DNA of 64,000 nt, from assembly GCF_000003195.3 (NCBI RefSeq), contig NC_012875.2, forward strand, positions 16,094,248-16,158,247, written 5' to 3'. Positions 34,730 to 46,946 of the stretch are shown in pieces. Below the pieces are notes generated by a model that saw nothing but the letters and a program-made list of their open reading frames with translations, ran no database searches and had not been told where the DNA came from. This DNA comes from Sorghum bicolor. Taxonomy: Eukaryota; Streptophyta; Magnoliopsida; Poales; Poaceae. The position numbers and the translations under genes were made by a program. Every line of letters starts with the position of its first letter. The first letter of the stretch is position 1.

Positions 34730-35934
34730 TGTTGATATTTGGTAACGCAATAAGGAAATGATCCGCAAGCACACGGATATCGGTGAGCATTTCACCCGGG
34801 AGGTTTTCCAGAGTATCGTATTTATATTTTTACCACTGGGAGAAAGGGTGCATCTGACTAACCAAATCTATTGCTACTATCCCTTTAGGCACAAAGAATG
34901 TCTTTCGATTTGAGTGATAAATAGAGAAGACTGCAACCGTAGTCTCCTTCTAACCTTGGTAAGGAGGATCTACTGTTCTATTGGGGAGGCTAACGGAATC
35001 TAGACACCACAAAGGATGTTCAACCCGCACCTATAAACCCTATCCTTCCTGCTAACGAGATGTGATCTACAAAGGTAACTCGGAATTGTCACGTTCCTCA
35101 CTACTACCACGGTCCAGCTAGTCAGGGAATATCTATGAGTACCCCAGCCTAAACACCACGTTTACGCCAGCAATGATTACTCTAAACTCTACGCGAAGAG
35201 ATTAAAGTAAACTCATAAACCATAAGAACAATAAAACAAGAATTTAGAAGTTGAAATACTGAAGAATCCTAGGAGCAAGCTTCGGGTTAGGAGAACTTGA
35301 TCCCGCAGGTACAAGCTTGGAGTAGACACCGACAGGCCGGGCTTCCTCCAATCTACACCTCCACTCTATCTCTCTCAATCTAGTAGAAACTAGAAGATCT
35401 ATTTCTACCTTACATTGGTTGCTAAGCCTAAAAAGAAATATTAATTAGAGAAGAGGTTTTCCTTCGAGGGCACCCCTCAATCTCTATGATAATTTCTTCA
35501 TGTCTTCTCCAGGGGCCAGGGGGGTCTCCTTATATAGTCCTTCCCTTCTATGCGTCTTTGGGTCGATAGGCGAGGTGGTACTATGTTTTTCTTGATCCAA
35601 TAGGTCGGTGGAGATCTCCCAAGAGAAAGAGTCCTGATTGGGCTCGGCAAGTGGGCGGGCGCCCAGGTCCTGGCCCCGTTTCGCCTCCGCTTCGGTCTCG
35701 TGGCTTCTGGAGTCTTCTAGATGGTTGAAAATTGCGCGGTGCGTTGATATCTCTATGTAATCCTGACATGTGGGCCTTTCTTCCTTATTTCCTGATAACC
35801 CCCTGCAGAAATAGACAAACACCAAAACTCGTGGAATTCTGTCAGATAAAACCTTAAGTCTAGATGTTGATTTCATTTGGATCCTTTTCTTTGTTTATTT
35901 GATAATTAAATTTGATACTTAAGGACCGTCAACA
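34730..35934 (-). repeat. 3' LTR of A3
   Basis: 1205 bases, TGTTGATATTTGG to CCGTCAACA (plus strand), next to the AAGCTTGGGGGAG tract at 35935-35949. TATA box (minus) at 35530-35536. Confidence 0.94.
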
Positions 35935-38151
35935 AACTCCCCCAAGCTTACCTCTTGCTCGTCCCTGAGCAAGGATAGACTCAGCAATGGATTAGAAGTT
36001 GTTGCAATATCTTTAAAAATTGACGGTACACATGCTTTTTAAATAAGATCTCATCTCTGAGTTAGAGTAAACTGTCAAGACTTAAAACTTACTTTACCTT
36101 CACCATGGGACTTGTAACTGTCACTCCTGTCTTGAGAGGTTAAAAGATAGAACAGTCTAGCCAAGTGCCATGTCTCTTATTCTTGATCAGCTATAGCTCT
36201 GGGGTTTTTTGCAGATTTTCAAATGAAACTCAGAGATTCCTTGTATGACTCTCTCATATCTCTCTGTTGTGGTATTTCTGGATCCTTACCAAGGCATTGA
36301 TGGTATATGCCTTCTCTCAAGATATGTGGTATTTGTGGTATAAGGCATAGTGACATTGCCTTCTCTCTCACCCTACTCTAATAAGACTTGATATCTGGAG
36401 CTCATAGGTGGGAGATAGTTAATACATACTTATAAGACATTTATTGCATAGTCAAACCATGGATCCAGAGAAACAAATCAATAAGCCAAATCAAGATGTG
36501 CATGTGTGGCGAATGAATGGTGTATGGTGATGATGGTAATAATAATGGTGAAAGTCTAATTCTACTTTTGCTCTTTTGAGGGGATACATACCTTCCTTGC
36601 TTTTTGAAACTTTATGAGATGCTCTTCTTTTTCTTTCCTCTCAGGTGGGTATCTTGTACCCCTAATTCTACTGTCGGACACTTGTCCATTTTTACCTCTC
36701 GTCTCACTTTTTCTTTCTTTTGAGGTTCCGGGCACTTGCCCCTTTTTATTTCCTCGTTTATATATTTTTTTTCTTCTCTTTTCTTTCTTTTTTTTAAGAG
36801 CACTCATCTCTTGAGATAATATAGCAAGTGGTAGTAACCAAAATATTTAGAGCTTTTATTTCACAGGGAATAACAGGGATAGGAAAATGTTTTTGACTAT
36901 TCTCTCTCGGATTAGGAGTAGAATATTTTTGGGTGATTCTGGAGATGGAAATGGATGGATATATGTGGATGGTACTTCCGGAGTAGAAGTAGCATATATG
37001 AGTGAACGTGCAAGTGAATCTTGATTTAACCACATGACAAGCTCCTAAGGGTCTACACAGCTTGACCACACTCAATGCTCATAAGCAGTAAATAGTAAAT
37101 GTGTGGCTCAAAGTTGAGCAAGCATGTATATATGGCTGTGGTAGGAATTTAAACTCTCATCATACAGGAACTCATCATGCAATATTTTAAAGATTTTTCA
37201 AAGATAAAATTTTCCAGAATTCTAGCATCTCTAGGAACAGATAAACAGCAGCTCAACCTTCCCATATCATATCCGTTAACAACTTAGATTTCAGATCAAA
37301 TTTTCATCCCACAAGTTTAGATCTAGAGCAAGCTTTAAATTATAACAGTTATGTCTAAACTTGAGAGGGAACTTCAAAATTGCAAATTAGGCAGAGCAAC
37401 TATTCATCATATCCATGCTAGAGTTTTATTATTAAGATTCAGATTAGCATAGCCACTTTATTTATTTATTAAACATACTAAGCAAAAGATATATATAAGC
37501 ACAAAATCTTTATTTGGTTTTTCATAGTTTATGTATTTTAGTATTCTAACATAATATAAGTATAAAGATAGGTAGAAATACTTAGCGAGATAAATGGGGG
37601 TGCTCTCCCCCAAGCTGAATTTTGACGTAATTTCTCTTGATGTAGCTAGCAGGTGGCAGAGGTGTATTTGAAAGTCAGCAGCATTCTGACAGCGATTAGA
37701 ATGTCCTCCATCTGCTAGTCTTCTTGATTCTTAAATTCTGTGGAGCTCAAATAGACAACAAAGCTTGTGGAACTAATTAAGTGTTAGCATAAATATCTAG
37801 CCTTCATCATGTTGAGCTTCCTTAATAAATGTTATTTATTTAGCAAGATCATACACTTATTATTATTATTATATATATATATTTATATATATATTTTTAT
37901 TGTAAGGTGAAAACTTATTTATTTTATTTTTATGCCACCACAGTGAATGTACTTATGGGTTTTATGCCATGAGCATACTCACATGGGACTTACTATTTTT
38001 TAACATTTTTATTTTCTTTTCAAGATAGCATGAACCTGATTAACTAAGCAAATTATAATTGAATAATTGAAAGGAAAAGGTAACTACCAAGTTTACCTCT
38101 TGGCAAGGCGTTCGGTATTTTTAAGTCCTCCGAACGGGACTCTCTGTTTTC
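35935..38151 (-). other. Polypurine tract and 3' non-coding region of A3
   Basis: Begins with the polypurine tract (35935-35949, minus). No gene. It contains the TGGGGG...CCCCCA hairpin module at 37595-37616 and an AT-rich run near 37858-37895. Confidence 0.6.
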
Positions 38152-39016
38152 TCAGTCGTCCTGGGATTCGCTAGGTGGCGTAGTCGGTGATTCCGGCGGC
38201 GCCTCCCTTCGTGTATAACTATCTTCTCCCTCCACACCTGACTCGGTGCTAGGGTCTCTTCAAGACAGTTATGTTCAAGCTGTATGTCTTCAGTCCTTAT
38301 CACTTTTCCTTCGTAGTCTACCCATCCGTTCTTGATGATTTGCCTCCTCTTGGTTGCGGTTGCGTCGTCTTCTTGTCCTGACCTGCTTAGAGTCTTCAAC
38401 TATATAGTTATGGTCAGTAAAATAGTTGCGTACCTTCTCAGAGGGGAAGTGCATGTGGACTTCTCCGGTTCCAATATAGATAATGGCTTCGATAGTGCTG
38501 AGAAACGGTCTTCAAAGGATGGTGGATGGATCATACTCGTCTTCTCCCATGTCAATGACCTGAAAATTGTCTGAAGCTGAATGTATCTTGGTTGTAGGGG
38601 CATGGTTCCATGCAGGAGCTGATAAGTGACTGCGGCCATTATGTTGTCATCAGATCCGGTGTCGTAGAGTGTCTTCTGAAAAGAGTATCCATTGATTGCG
38701 CAGTCGATGTTTGGAACACCAGGGTCGTCCTTCTCGATCAAGAAAGGTGACTTGAGTCGACGATGTTGACCTCTTCCAACAAGGATCCAATGTTTTAAGT
38801 CTTCTGGACAAGACTTTCCACCATCTTCATCCTTTAGGTGCATCATTTGATTAGGTGTGGACCTTGACGTCTGCACCTCTTGATACGGTGTCACCCATGT
38901 TCTTCTTTGCCCAGCAGTTCGAAGTATGGTGTTGGCAATATTCTGCTCAGTGTGTTTATGCTCATAGATCCAGGTCCTTCACTTGGTGGAGTACGGGAGT
39001 TGTAAAACTCCTCCAT
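38152..39016 (-). pseudogene. Retropepsin-like ORF of A3
   Basis: Homologous to 25543-26410. DTGS is encoded at 38652-38663 in KTLYDTGSDDNIMA. It carries the same downstream frameshift as A2 (the IFRSLTWE reading instead of the A1 frame), so the shift predates their separation. The C-terminal basic segment is open at 38155-38399 in another frame. The start ATG at 39014-39016 is broken off from the domain by a stop. Confidence 0.68.
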
Positions 39017-40375
39017 GTTTTGCTTGAAGTGTACCTATTCATAGAGACAAGGCAGAGATCAAGTGCATGGGCTCTGTTGGTGGAAAACACCAACAGAACC
39101 AAAAGTGTATTTGTTCTTCTCTAACCTTAAGCATAATGAGCAAGACAAAGTTGATGGATAATAAGATCACGAGTGTAGTATTTGAAACATTTGTCAGATC
39201 AGATGGCTCAACCTAATGGAAAGATAATCTATCTATATTTATGTTTTGTTTATATCTTCCAAATATTGAATGTGCAACATATTAGCTTATATGTTTAGGA
39301 GCGTGGGATCACGAAGGTAGTACTAAGAACAAAGATTAAAGGACTAAACATGTTGAATTAATTGAGTTGGTTAATCTGGAGTTATAAATCATACATGTTT
39401 GTCTCTTTATTTGTGTGAATGCTAGAACCAAGGAGAAGCTTATAAAAGCGATAGTCAAGTACCTTAAGGTGTTACCTTACTTGAAGAGTGACGGTACAGT
39501 ATCACCTTGTGGAAGCTTTCCTTTCTTAGCGGTTGTGCATCGTGTTTGTGGCACCCTCCATGAATCATCTCTTATGAGCCACGTCTTTCTTGTGCAAATT
39601 GTTAAACTTCATGTGTCACTTTCTTCATCTCCAATGCGAGTTTATCTCAGGACTTCCCAGATTGATATTGAATGTTTTCCTGCAGGGGTTAGTCCAACAA
39701 AATATCTCATATCTACTATAGCATACTATCGGCTTAAAAATCAACCTAGACACCACGTCTAATTTGATTTAGAAGGGCATTTTAACCTAAGCACCATGCT
39801 TAATTTAAAATCCCTTGGAAGTAAGATCATCATTCCTAAACTAAGCACCATGCTTAATTAAGAGATAAATGAAACTATTCCAAACCTAGACATATACTAA
39901 AGCAAATAAAGGTAGCATGAGAGTATTTATAGAGATCTACTTAAGTGGAGATGAAGTAGTGCAATTAGTATTTAACAAATTGAGCATGTCTCAAAGGTAA
40001 GGACAACCAACGTAGCAACATGGCAAAAGATGTTTTTATGTAAAGTACTCCCCCAAGCTTGAATTTTACAAAATTCAAGTTTAGATGAATTTAATTCAAT
40101 GTTGTGTGATGGTTGGTTGGACATACCCTGTGCTTGTCATTCATCCAATCTTCTTGCTACTATCCTGGAAAGGTTAGTGACAAGAATACCCGAAGGAATA
40201 TTTCTACAATTATCTTTATATGCTCAATACACAAGGCAATGTTGTAAATAATTAAAAGTTCATGTTATGATCTGATAAGTGCTTGTTTTAGGACACTATG
40301 CTTGTCCTTGGGAAACCATCAAGTTATGTTGGTGAAGTGGTTTCCCCTCCAACACCTACCTATATCAAGATCAAC
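39017..40375 (-). other. Spacer between ORF1 and protease region, A3
   Basis: Non-coding, matching A2. AAGCTTGGGGGAG with a near-palindrome GAATTTTacaAAATTC at 40048-40076. Confidence 0.6.
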
Positions 40376-41302
40376 TCAACGAGATATGCAATATTTATTA
40401 TAGACATATGCATCGACAACCGCCCTTTTAAAGTTTTTATAAATGAAGAGGAAGAGGGGGTTGGAGATCTCAAATGTGGTAAGGATAGAGAGACAAATTG
40501 ATTGGAGAGATGTTTTATATGAGCAAGGACTGGGTGAGGTATTTATGAAATAACTTCCATGCTCACTGTCGTTTCTCTCATTCTTAAACTCCAAGGATGA
40601 TTCTTCATGAATGCTTAAAATTCCTCTAGGATTGTCTCTCAAGTTTGTTTTATCTATCCATTCAATGGTGATAGCACATGGATTTTTAATGCCCTCTAGC
40701 CATTGATGTTGCTCTTCTCGATCCTCCTTCTTATGCATGGGATGTCTAGAGAGATTCATAGGATTATCGGGAGGTTCAAGAGAAAAAGCATAGTAGAAAT
40801 TATTAAGCTCAAGGATGGGTTGGATAGCCGAATTATGGGATTGAAATGTTTGGAAATCGGCTATTGAAACTTCCTCTCCTTGTATGGGAGATGATTCCTT
40901 CTCTATCTCTAAGATTTTTCTATGAAGACTAGTGCAAGAAGGATGTCTACGAATGAAGACATACCTTCCTTTACTAATAGATAAAGAAAGAAAGACTCTA
41001 CCAAAGGTTATATGATTAAGACCAATGTGAAAATATCTAGGAAAAACATGGTCTTCTAGGGCTAGGTCTAAACCAGAATTTATAGAAAGATTAAAAGATT
41101 CCCTAGGTGTAGCTAAAAGTGCATTATCTTTTTGATTAAAAGATAGGACCTCAGCTATAGAAAAGGGTTGGTTTTGACCTATTGCAATCAACTCCGGACA
41201 CAGATTATAATTAGGGACAGGACGTGTTGACTCCCATGGTCTATGGCTGGTCTCCGAAGATGCAAATAATTCAATAATAGGTATGGAATTTAAGTTATCC
41301 AT
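40376..41302 (-). CDS. ORF1 of A3, unknown protein in gag position
   Basis: 308 residues from ATG at 41300-41302 (MDNLNSIPIIELFAS). Very similar to A2 ORF1 along its length, with a small in-frame deletion near HPMHKKEDREEQ. Open throughout. No recognised domain. It is placed directly after the primer site, so a structural or RNA-packaging role is possible but unproven. Confidence 0.65.
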   Translation of the reverse strand: MDNLNSIPIIELFASSETSHRPWESTRPVPNYNLCPELIAIGQNQPFSIAEVLSFNQKDNALLATPRESFNLSINSGLDLALEDHVFPRYFHIGLNHITFGRVFLSLSISKGRYVFIRRHPSCTSLHRKILEIEKESSPIQGEEVSIADFQTFQSHNSAIQPILELNNFYYAFSLEPPDNPMNLSRHPMHKKEDREEQHQWLEGIKNPCAITIEWIDKTNLRDNPRGILSIHEESSLEFKNERNDSEHGSYFINTSPSPCSYKTSLQSICLSILTTFEISNPLFLFIYKNFKRAVVDAYVYNKYCISR

Positions 41303-41392
41303 AAAGATAAAAATAAAAAGATAAAAGAATAAAAGTATAATACAAGATAATAGCAAGATTCAAAGTTATCTCAGCAAACTGTCTTTCTCCCC

Positions 41393-41413
41393 GGCAACGG
41401 CGCCAGAAATGCT
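41393..41413 (-). promoter_or_regulatory. Primer-binding site of A3
   Basis: Minus strand TGGCGCCGTTGCCGGGGA just inside the 5' LTR. Confidence 0.88.
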
Positions 41414-42628
41414 TGTTGATATTTGGTAACGCAATAAGGAAATGATCCGCAAGCGCACGGATATCGGAGAGCATTTCACCCGGGAGGTTTTCCAGAGTAT
41501 CGTATTTATATTTTTACCACTGGGAGAAAGGGTGCATCTGACTAACCAAATCTATTGCTACTATCCCTTTAGGCACAAAGAATGTCTTTCGATGTGAGTG
41601 ATAAATAGAGAAGACTGCAACCGTAGTCTCCTTCTAACCTTGGTAAGGAGGATCTACTGTTCTATTGGGGAGGCTAACGAAATCTAGACACCACAAAGGA
41701 TGTTCAACCCGCACCTATAAACCCTATCCTTCCTGCTAACGAGATGTGATCTACAAAGGAAACTCGGAATTGTCACGTTCCTCACTACTACCACGGTCCA
41801 GCTAGTCAGGGAATATCTATGAGTACCCCAGCCTAAACACCACGTTAACGCCAGCAATGATTACTCTAAACTCTACGCGAAGAGATTAAAGTAAACTCAT
41901 AAACCATAAGAACAATAAAACAAGAACTTACTAGAATTTAGAAGTCGAAATACTGAAGAATCCTAGGAGCAAGCTTCGGGTTAGTCGAACTTGATCCCGC
42001 AGGTACAAGCTTGGAGTAGACACCGACAGGCCGGGCTTCCTCCAATCTACACCTCCACTCTATCTCTCTCAATCTAGTAGAAACTAGAAGATCTATTTCT
42101 ACCTTACATTGGTTGCTAAACCTAAAAAGAAATATTAATTAGAGAAGAGGTTTTCCTTCGAGGGCACCCCTCAATCTCTATGATAATTTCTTCATGTCTT
42201 CTCCAGGGGCCAGGGGGGTCTCCTTATATAGTCCTTCCCTTCTATGCGTTTTTGGGTCGATAGGCGAGGTGGTACTATGTTTTTCTTGATCCAATATGTC
42301 GGTGGAGATCTCCCGAGAGAAAGAGTCCTGATTGGGCTCGGCAAGTGGGCGGGCGCCCAGGTCCTGGCCCCGTTTTGCCTCCGCTTCGGTCTCGTGGCTT
42401 CTGGAGTCTTCTAGATGGTAGAAAATTGCGCGGTGCGTTGATATCTCTATGTAATCCTGACATGTGGGCCTTTCTTCCTTATTTCCTGATAACCCCCTGC
42501 AGAAATAGACAAACACCAAAACTCGTGGAATTCTGTCAGATAAAACCCTAAGTCTAGATGTTGATTTCATTTGGATCCTTTTCTTTGTTTATTTGATAAT
42601 TAAATTTGATACTTAAGGACCGTCAACA
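41414..42628 (-). repeat. 5' LTR of A3
   Basis: 1215 bases, pairing with 34730-35934 and nearly identical to it. TATATAA (minus) at 42224-42230. Confidence 0.94.
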
Positions 42629-42633
42629 ACGGG

Positions 42634-43652
42634 CCAGGCACTGGGCGCCCGCCCAGTTGACCTGGGTGCCCGCCCCCTCCTAGAGTCCAAACAGGACTCT
42701 CTTTCGGGATCAATCTCCACCGACCTAAAGGATCAAGGATAACCGTTCAATCAATGTCGGTTTGATCCAATGGCCTATATTCACTTGAAGGGACTATAAA
42801 ACCAGACCCCCTGGCCCCTGGAGATCATACCTCTCCTACAGAATCAAAGCTAGGGTTTCAATTCTTCATCCAAGTAGAGAGGATCCCTCTAGTTCTTCTA
42901 GTTCTATCTCTAGTTCATCTAGATCTAGTTCTAGTTCATCTAGTTCTAGTTCTAGTTCCTCTAGTTCTAGTTCTAGTTAGTTCTAGTTGTAATCTAGAAA
43001 ATAGGGAGAGAGAAGAGGAGAGCGGAGGAGGAGCCGGATCTGTCGGATCTTCCTCAACATTGTACTTTTGCAGCAACTGGTTCGTTCTTCATCATTCTCT
43101 AGGTTCTTCAATTCATAATTTCTGAGTTCTTTAATTACTTTTATTTACATTCAAGTTATTTATTGGATTCCCGCTTGCATCAAGTGCTCTAATCTTTGAA
43201 ACATTAGAGTAGTAATTAATAGATTAGACGTGGTGTTTAGTCTTGCAATTACCTGGAATTGCACCCAATCCTGCGGATTGTTGTGGTAGCCTTAGGGTAG
43301 TGACAGCCCTAATGGTCGATGTATTCCACCTCGTTCGGATCAGTGTTTGTAGGACCGTAGTCAGACCTTCCTAGCCCCCTTCTTATCTCTTTCTGTGGTT
43401 AGTGCTCTGATGTCCTAATATAAATAATCTTTGAAGTAATTCTTGATTCTTAGATCAACTAGAGAACTCTCAGGAAACTTCTTCTCTTTCCACCAAAAAT
43501 AATTATATAGTTATCCTTGGGCGATCTTGATTCTTAATTAGTACACTCACGTTCTCTGTGGAAAATCGATACTCTGGAATACTCCTAGGTGAAAGCTACA
43601 TCGGTATCCGTGCGCTTGCGGATTTTTCTGTTTGCGTTTAAAATACCCAACA
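42634..43652 (+). repeat. 3' LTR of A1, second part
   Basis: Continues 34470-34729; together 1279 bases. TATA box at 42795-42801, CTAGTT repeat near 42888-42988, ends ACCCAACA followed by TTATG. Confidence 0.94.
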
Positions 43653-43657
43653 TTATG

Positions 43658-43694
43658 CATGTGATTGATGCAACCATAACACTGGGGTGTTACA
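43658..43694 (-). repeat. Distal LTR of T2, last 37 bases
   Basis: Matches 9041-9077 and ends GGGGTGTTACA. It rejoins 15708-20270 when A1 is removed. Confidence 0.93.
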
Positions 43695-45083
43695 CTCTTT
43701 ACCTTAATTTCCCATGTGGCTTTTAGCTTCTCCAAATTCTTGGGTGGTTGCAAGATAGAACAGTTGTAACAGACTCACCAATCATTCATCTTTTGATAGA
43801 CTACCAATCCGAAGGTTTTTTTATAAGTTTTGCAAAATAAATGAGTTCCTCGAATGATTCTCTCAATCGCTCAATGTGTATGAAATCCTTACCAAAGGCA
43901 TTATGTGATTGCCTTTAAACCTTACCACTAAGGCTAAGAGTGGAGTTTTGGGCAGGTATAAAGGTGGGCGTACTTACGGCACTTGTATTGCTGAGTCAAA
44001 ACCCGGACCATGAGGAGATACAAATCATACACCTTGATTGAGATGTGCAAGTGTGTGGAGTATGAGGAATTGGTGGAAATCCTAATTCTAAATATTTTTG
44101 GTCACTCCTTTGCATCATGACTCTCTTTTATTTGGAGGATAAAAGAGAGAGGAAGAGGAAAACATATGGGCTCTATCTCTTAATAATTTTTTTTCATGAC
44201 GGGGACTTTTGATTTTTTCTTTCTTTCCTGTCTATGCCTTTTTGGCTTTTCCCTTTGGATATTTTTTTTCAACTATAGCCCATATGTCTTGATGAATGGA
44301 ATCAGAGAAATTTAAAGAGATGTCATGAGGACAAAAAGTAAGGAGTGAATTTGGGGATGCGGAAATCTCAGGATGAGAGTTTGGCATTTTTATTTGGTGG
44401 AAAGCTAAGGCACAACTCTCAGAATAAGAGTTGGCAAAAATTTTTGGTGGATGGAAGGTGCATGTTGTGCGCGACTTCTCAGTGTAAGAGTCGGCTTTAT
44501 TTGGTGGGTGTAAGTGAATCTCAATCATGGGTGCATGACCATAATCTCACTCTAGGATCTCAGAGATTTGACCCGACTCAAAGTTCTGCAAGCCGCATAT
44601 GACTAAAGGTTTTAAGAACTGAGTAACAAGTCATCTGGCCTTGGTAGGTATTTCATAATCATTGAGGAACCCTTTGTTTTAAATTTTTGAAAAGAAAACT
44701 CCGGATGTCAAGTTTCTCTTAAGACAAAGTCATAGCAAAATCTATTTGTACCAGATCATGTCTCGCAACAACTTAGAAAAGGATCATGCATTCGCAACCC
44801 ACAAGATTTCAAGTTTTCAGAATAGGACATTTTTAGCCAACAAACTTAAATCTTGATCAAGACTAAGTTATAACTTAGACAATAAAGAATTATAGACAGA
44901 GCAACTATTCATCATTTCAGCAGAAGAGCAACTAGCATATTAAAACACATATGAGAGAAGATTTTTTTATATATATAAAGAAAAGAGTGCTGAAAATTAA
45001 ATAGTAAAATTGAAGTGCAAGAAAATAAGATACATGTTACCTCTGTGGGGGTTCTCCCCCAAGCTAGCTTATTGCTGCGGTCC
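43695..45083 (-). other. Non-coding flank of an Athila-like relative
   Basis: On the minus strand this lies downstream of the ORF1-like gene. It is a distant relative of the 3' non-coding region of A1-A4 (similar phrases at matching spacing, such as the AGATGTGCA(A/T)GTGTG(T)GG part near 44040). Module GGGGG-TTCT-CCCCC beside AAGCT lies at 45046-45065. Three imperfect copies of a TCTCAGNNTNAGAGT unit occur at 44366-44510. No credible gene. Confidence 0.5.
44366..44510 (+). repeat. Three imperfect direct repeats, TCTCAG..AAGAGT..TTGGTGG type
   Basis: Units begin near 44366, 44417 and 44477, each TCTCAGNNTNAGAGT followed by T-rich sequence and TTTGGTGG. The inner part can fold as CTCT-AGAG. 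Confidence 0.6.
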
Positions 45084-46640
45084 CTAGAAAAGTCCAATAG
45101 ACCGTAGCAATGCCAACTGCTCCTCGTGCCGTCGACATTTCGCGTCCTCCAGGTCCACGAAGCTCTGCTGGGTCTGCTGATGCCATTGGGTGGAAGTCTG
45201 GATGTGGGCATTCAGCGTTCCCTGGATCTGTCTTTGCTGGAGCTCCACTCCACCCATGCGAGTGTTGAGGGAGTCTAGGGTGACCTGAGGGCGAATAGGA
45301 GGTGGCATGTCTTCTTCATTTAGGGTGTGCTCCTGATGTGGTAGCCCAGATGCTCCTACTTCGTGTGAATGCTGTCCCCTAGAGCCTCCTGGTCCGTACA
45401 TCTCCTGCCAGCCTGAGCCTCCTGCCTCATATGGTGAAGGAACATACCCCATACCATAACCATACCCAGGGGTGAACCTAGGTGTGGTCATAGTTGGAGA
45501 CCATCCCCTCTCTGGTGCAGCTGGTGCTGGCGTAGGCTGGGTTGGCTGAGCTTGCTGTGCTGCCTCCTCTTGCCTCATCCTGCGTGATTCCCTGCGAGAA
45601 GCAGAACTCCTACGAGCTTCTTCTTTCTCAACAAGCTCGAAGGTGAGAGATGGGCAAGTATATAAAGCGAGATCCGGGTTAGGTAACGGAATCTCGTTTA
45701 TATATCCCGGAAAATAAAACACAAAGCCATTTCCAGATGCATTGCGCTTGATCACATGGGCTTGTGCCAGATAATGCTCATTAATCATGATGCGAGGAGA
45801 GGTAAGGTAAACAATAGAATTAGCAGCCTGTGGATTAACACTAGCAGCAAGACGAGTGATGAGTGAAGTGCACAAGATAGGTGTGGCAGTTTTAAAAGAA
45901 TGCAGCCAATGCTTAACAATTTCATAAACAGGTACAACTTTGATTTTCCTAAGCATGGCATAAGGCATCTTCAACTCAAGATCCAAAACCAGATGGGTAT
46001 CATCCCTAGAGAAAAAAGAACAAGCAAGCCACTTATGCAAAAGCCTAAGAGTGGGATGATGGATGTTGTTGGCATTGGGTTGGAATTTTCCCACAATGTT
46101 CTGTCCCGAGATCAGGTGCCAGAAACTATGACGATTATAACCAGAGAGGGAAAAATCCAAATCGATAGAGCAGCGCGCATTAAAGCCTAAGTGTGCCGCC
46201 ACATCTTTCCAGTAAAGGGAGTACTCAACTCCAAAGCAACGGAAAGAAATACCATAATCAATGATTTGTAGAGTGCCCAAAAATTGGTTCGTCAGAAGAC
46301 ATGATCCAAGCTCATGAACGGGGGCAACTCGGCTCCAACCAACATGCTCGAAAACGGTATTAAATACTACATCCATACCTATCTATTTGAGGAGGATGGG
46401 GTCGAACGTCGGCGAGTGCAAGAACACGCGTTCCTTCAGGAGCTTGTACGCCTGCTTCTCCCAATCACTCTCCAGGTCGATGAAGGGGGCGTCAGCTTCG
46501 TTGATGGCGTGGCCGGTGAGCATCTCCCCTTCATCTTGCGATGGTTGACCCTCTTGTGCAGGGGCACTCGAGCTGGATCCCCTGCGCGAGCGACGACGTC
46601 TCCGGAGTAGCCCGGAAACTCGATCACCGATTCCACTCAT
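45084..46640 (-). pseudogene. Athila ORF1-like protein with in-frame TAG
   Basis: ATG at 46638-46640 in the good context CCACCATGAG. 85 codons (Arg/Ser-rich MSGIGDRVSGLLRRRRRSRR) end at TAG 46383-46385. The same frame then resumes (IGMDVVFNTVFEHVGW) for about 430 residues. The core (FLGTLQIIDYGISFRCFGVEYSL, shortened here to its key residues: FRCFGVEYS, FWHLISGQN, HPTLRLLHKWLA) fits the ATHILA ORF-1 / plant transposon-protein family of unknown function. The C-terminus has a charged helix (RRESRRMRQEEAAQQ), Pro/Gln and Gly/Tyr-rich parts and a Gln-rich helix. One nonsense change would explain the break. Confidence 0.7.
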
Positions 46641-46804
46641 GGTGGGTAGCTAGCACTTTGAGCTTGAGCAAGAGGTTGTGCAGATTTTTCTTGCACAAAA
46701 GCTTATGTGGACAAGAGTGAAGAATGGTGGAGCAAGTGGAAGATGGAGGGAGTGAAGAAAATATGAATGTGATAGGGGTGAGGTGCTCCACCCGGGATCC
46801 TCTC

Positions 46805-46812
46805 TATTTATA
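46805..46812 (-). promoter_or_regulatory. TATA box upstream of the Athila ORF1-like gene
   Basis: Minus strand CTATAAATAGAG, about 165 bases before the ATG, preceded by GC-rich sequence with two AGCCGTTG repeats. It has a conventional plant promoter layout and a pyrimidine-rich leader. Confidence 0.6.
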
Positions 46813-46946
46813 GAGCTGATCGCAGGCGCAGGAGCCCCCTCCACAACGGTCACTAGCCGTTGCCAGAAGGCGGCGGCCAGTAGCCGTTGGGCAGGGTGCG
46901 GCCGCAACCGGGTGGGCCCCACTCTGCCTCCCCTTTTGGCAGCGCC

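Larger units (their letters stand above)
34730..42628 (-). mobile_element. Athila-like non-autonomous element A3, inserted in A1 3' LTR
   Basis: 7899 bases, target duplication ACGGG (34725-34729 and 42629-42633). It has the same structure and orientation as A2: LTRs 34730-35934 and 41414-42628, primer site, ORF1, protease-like region, conserved 3' non-coding part. No reverse transcriptase or integrase. Confidence 0.95.
20271..43652 (+). mobile_element. Athila-like non-autonomous LTR retrotransposon A1, carrying A2 and A3
   Basis: Starts TGTTGATGG and ends ACCCAACA, flanked by TTATG. LTRs of 1280 and 1279 bases lie at 20271-21550 and 34470-34729 + 42634-43652. It has a primer site, a 65-codon ORF1 remnant and a retropepsin-like region, but no reverse transcriptase, RNase H or integrase can be read in any frame. 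A2 sits in the internal region and A3 in the 3' LTR. Mobilisation must have been in trans. Confidence 0.93.

Noticed and set aside
36562..36807. Lys/Arg-rich frames repeated in A1-A4 3' non-coding regions (also 50797-51069)
   Set aside because: Arise from A-rich sequence, with frames and ends differing between copies; no sign of protein selection.
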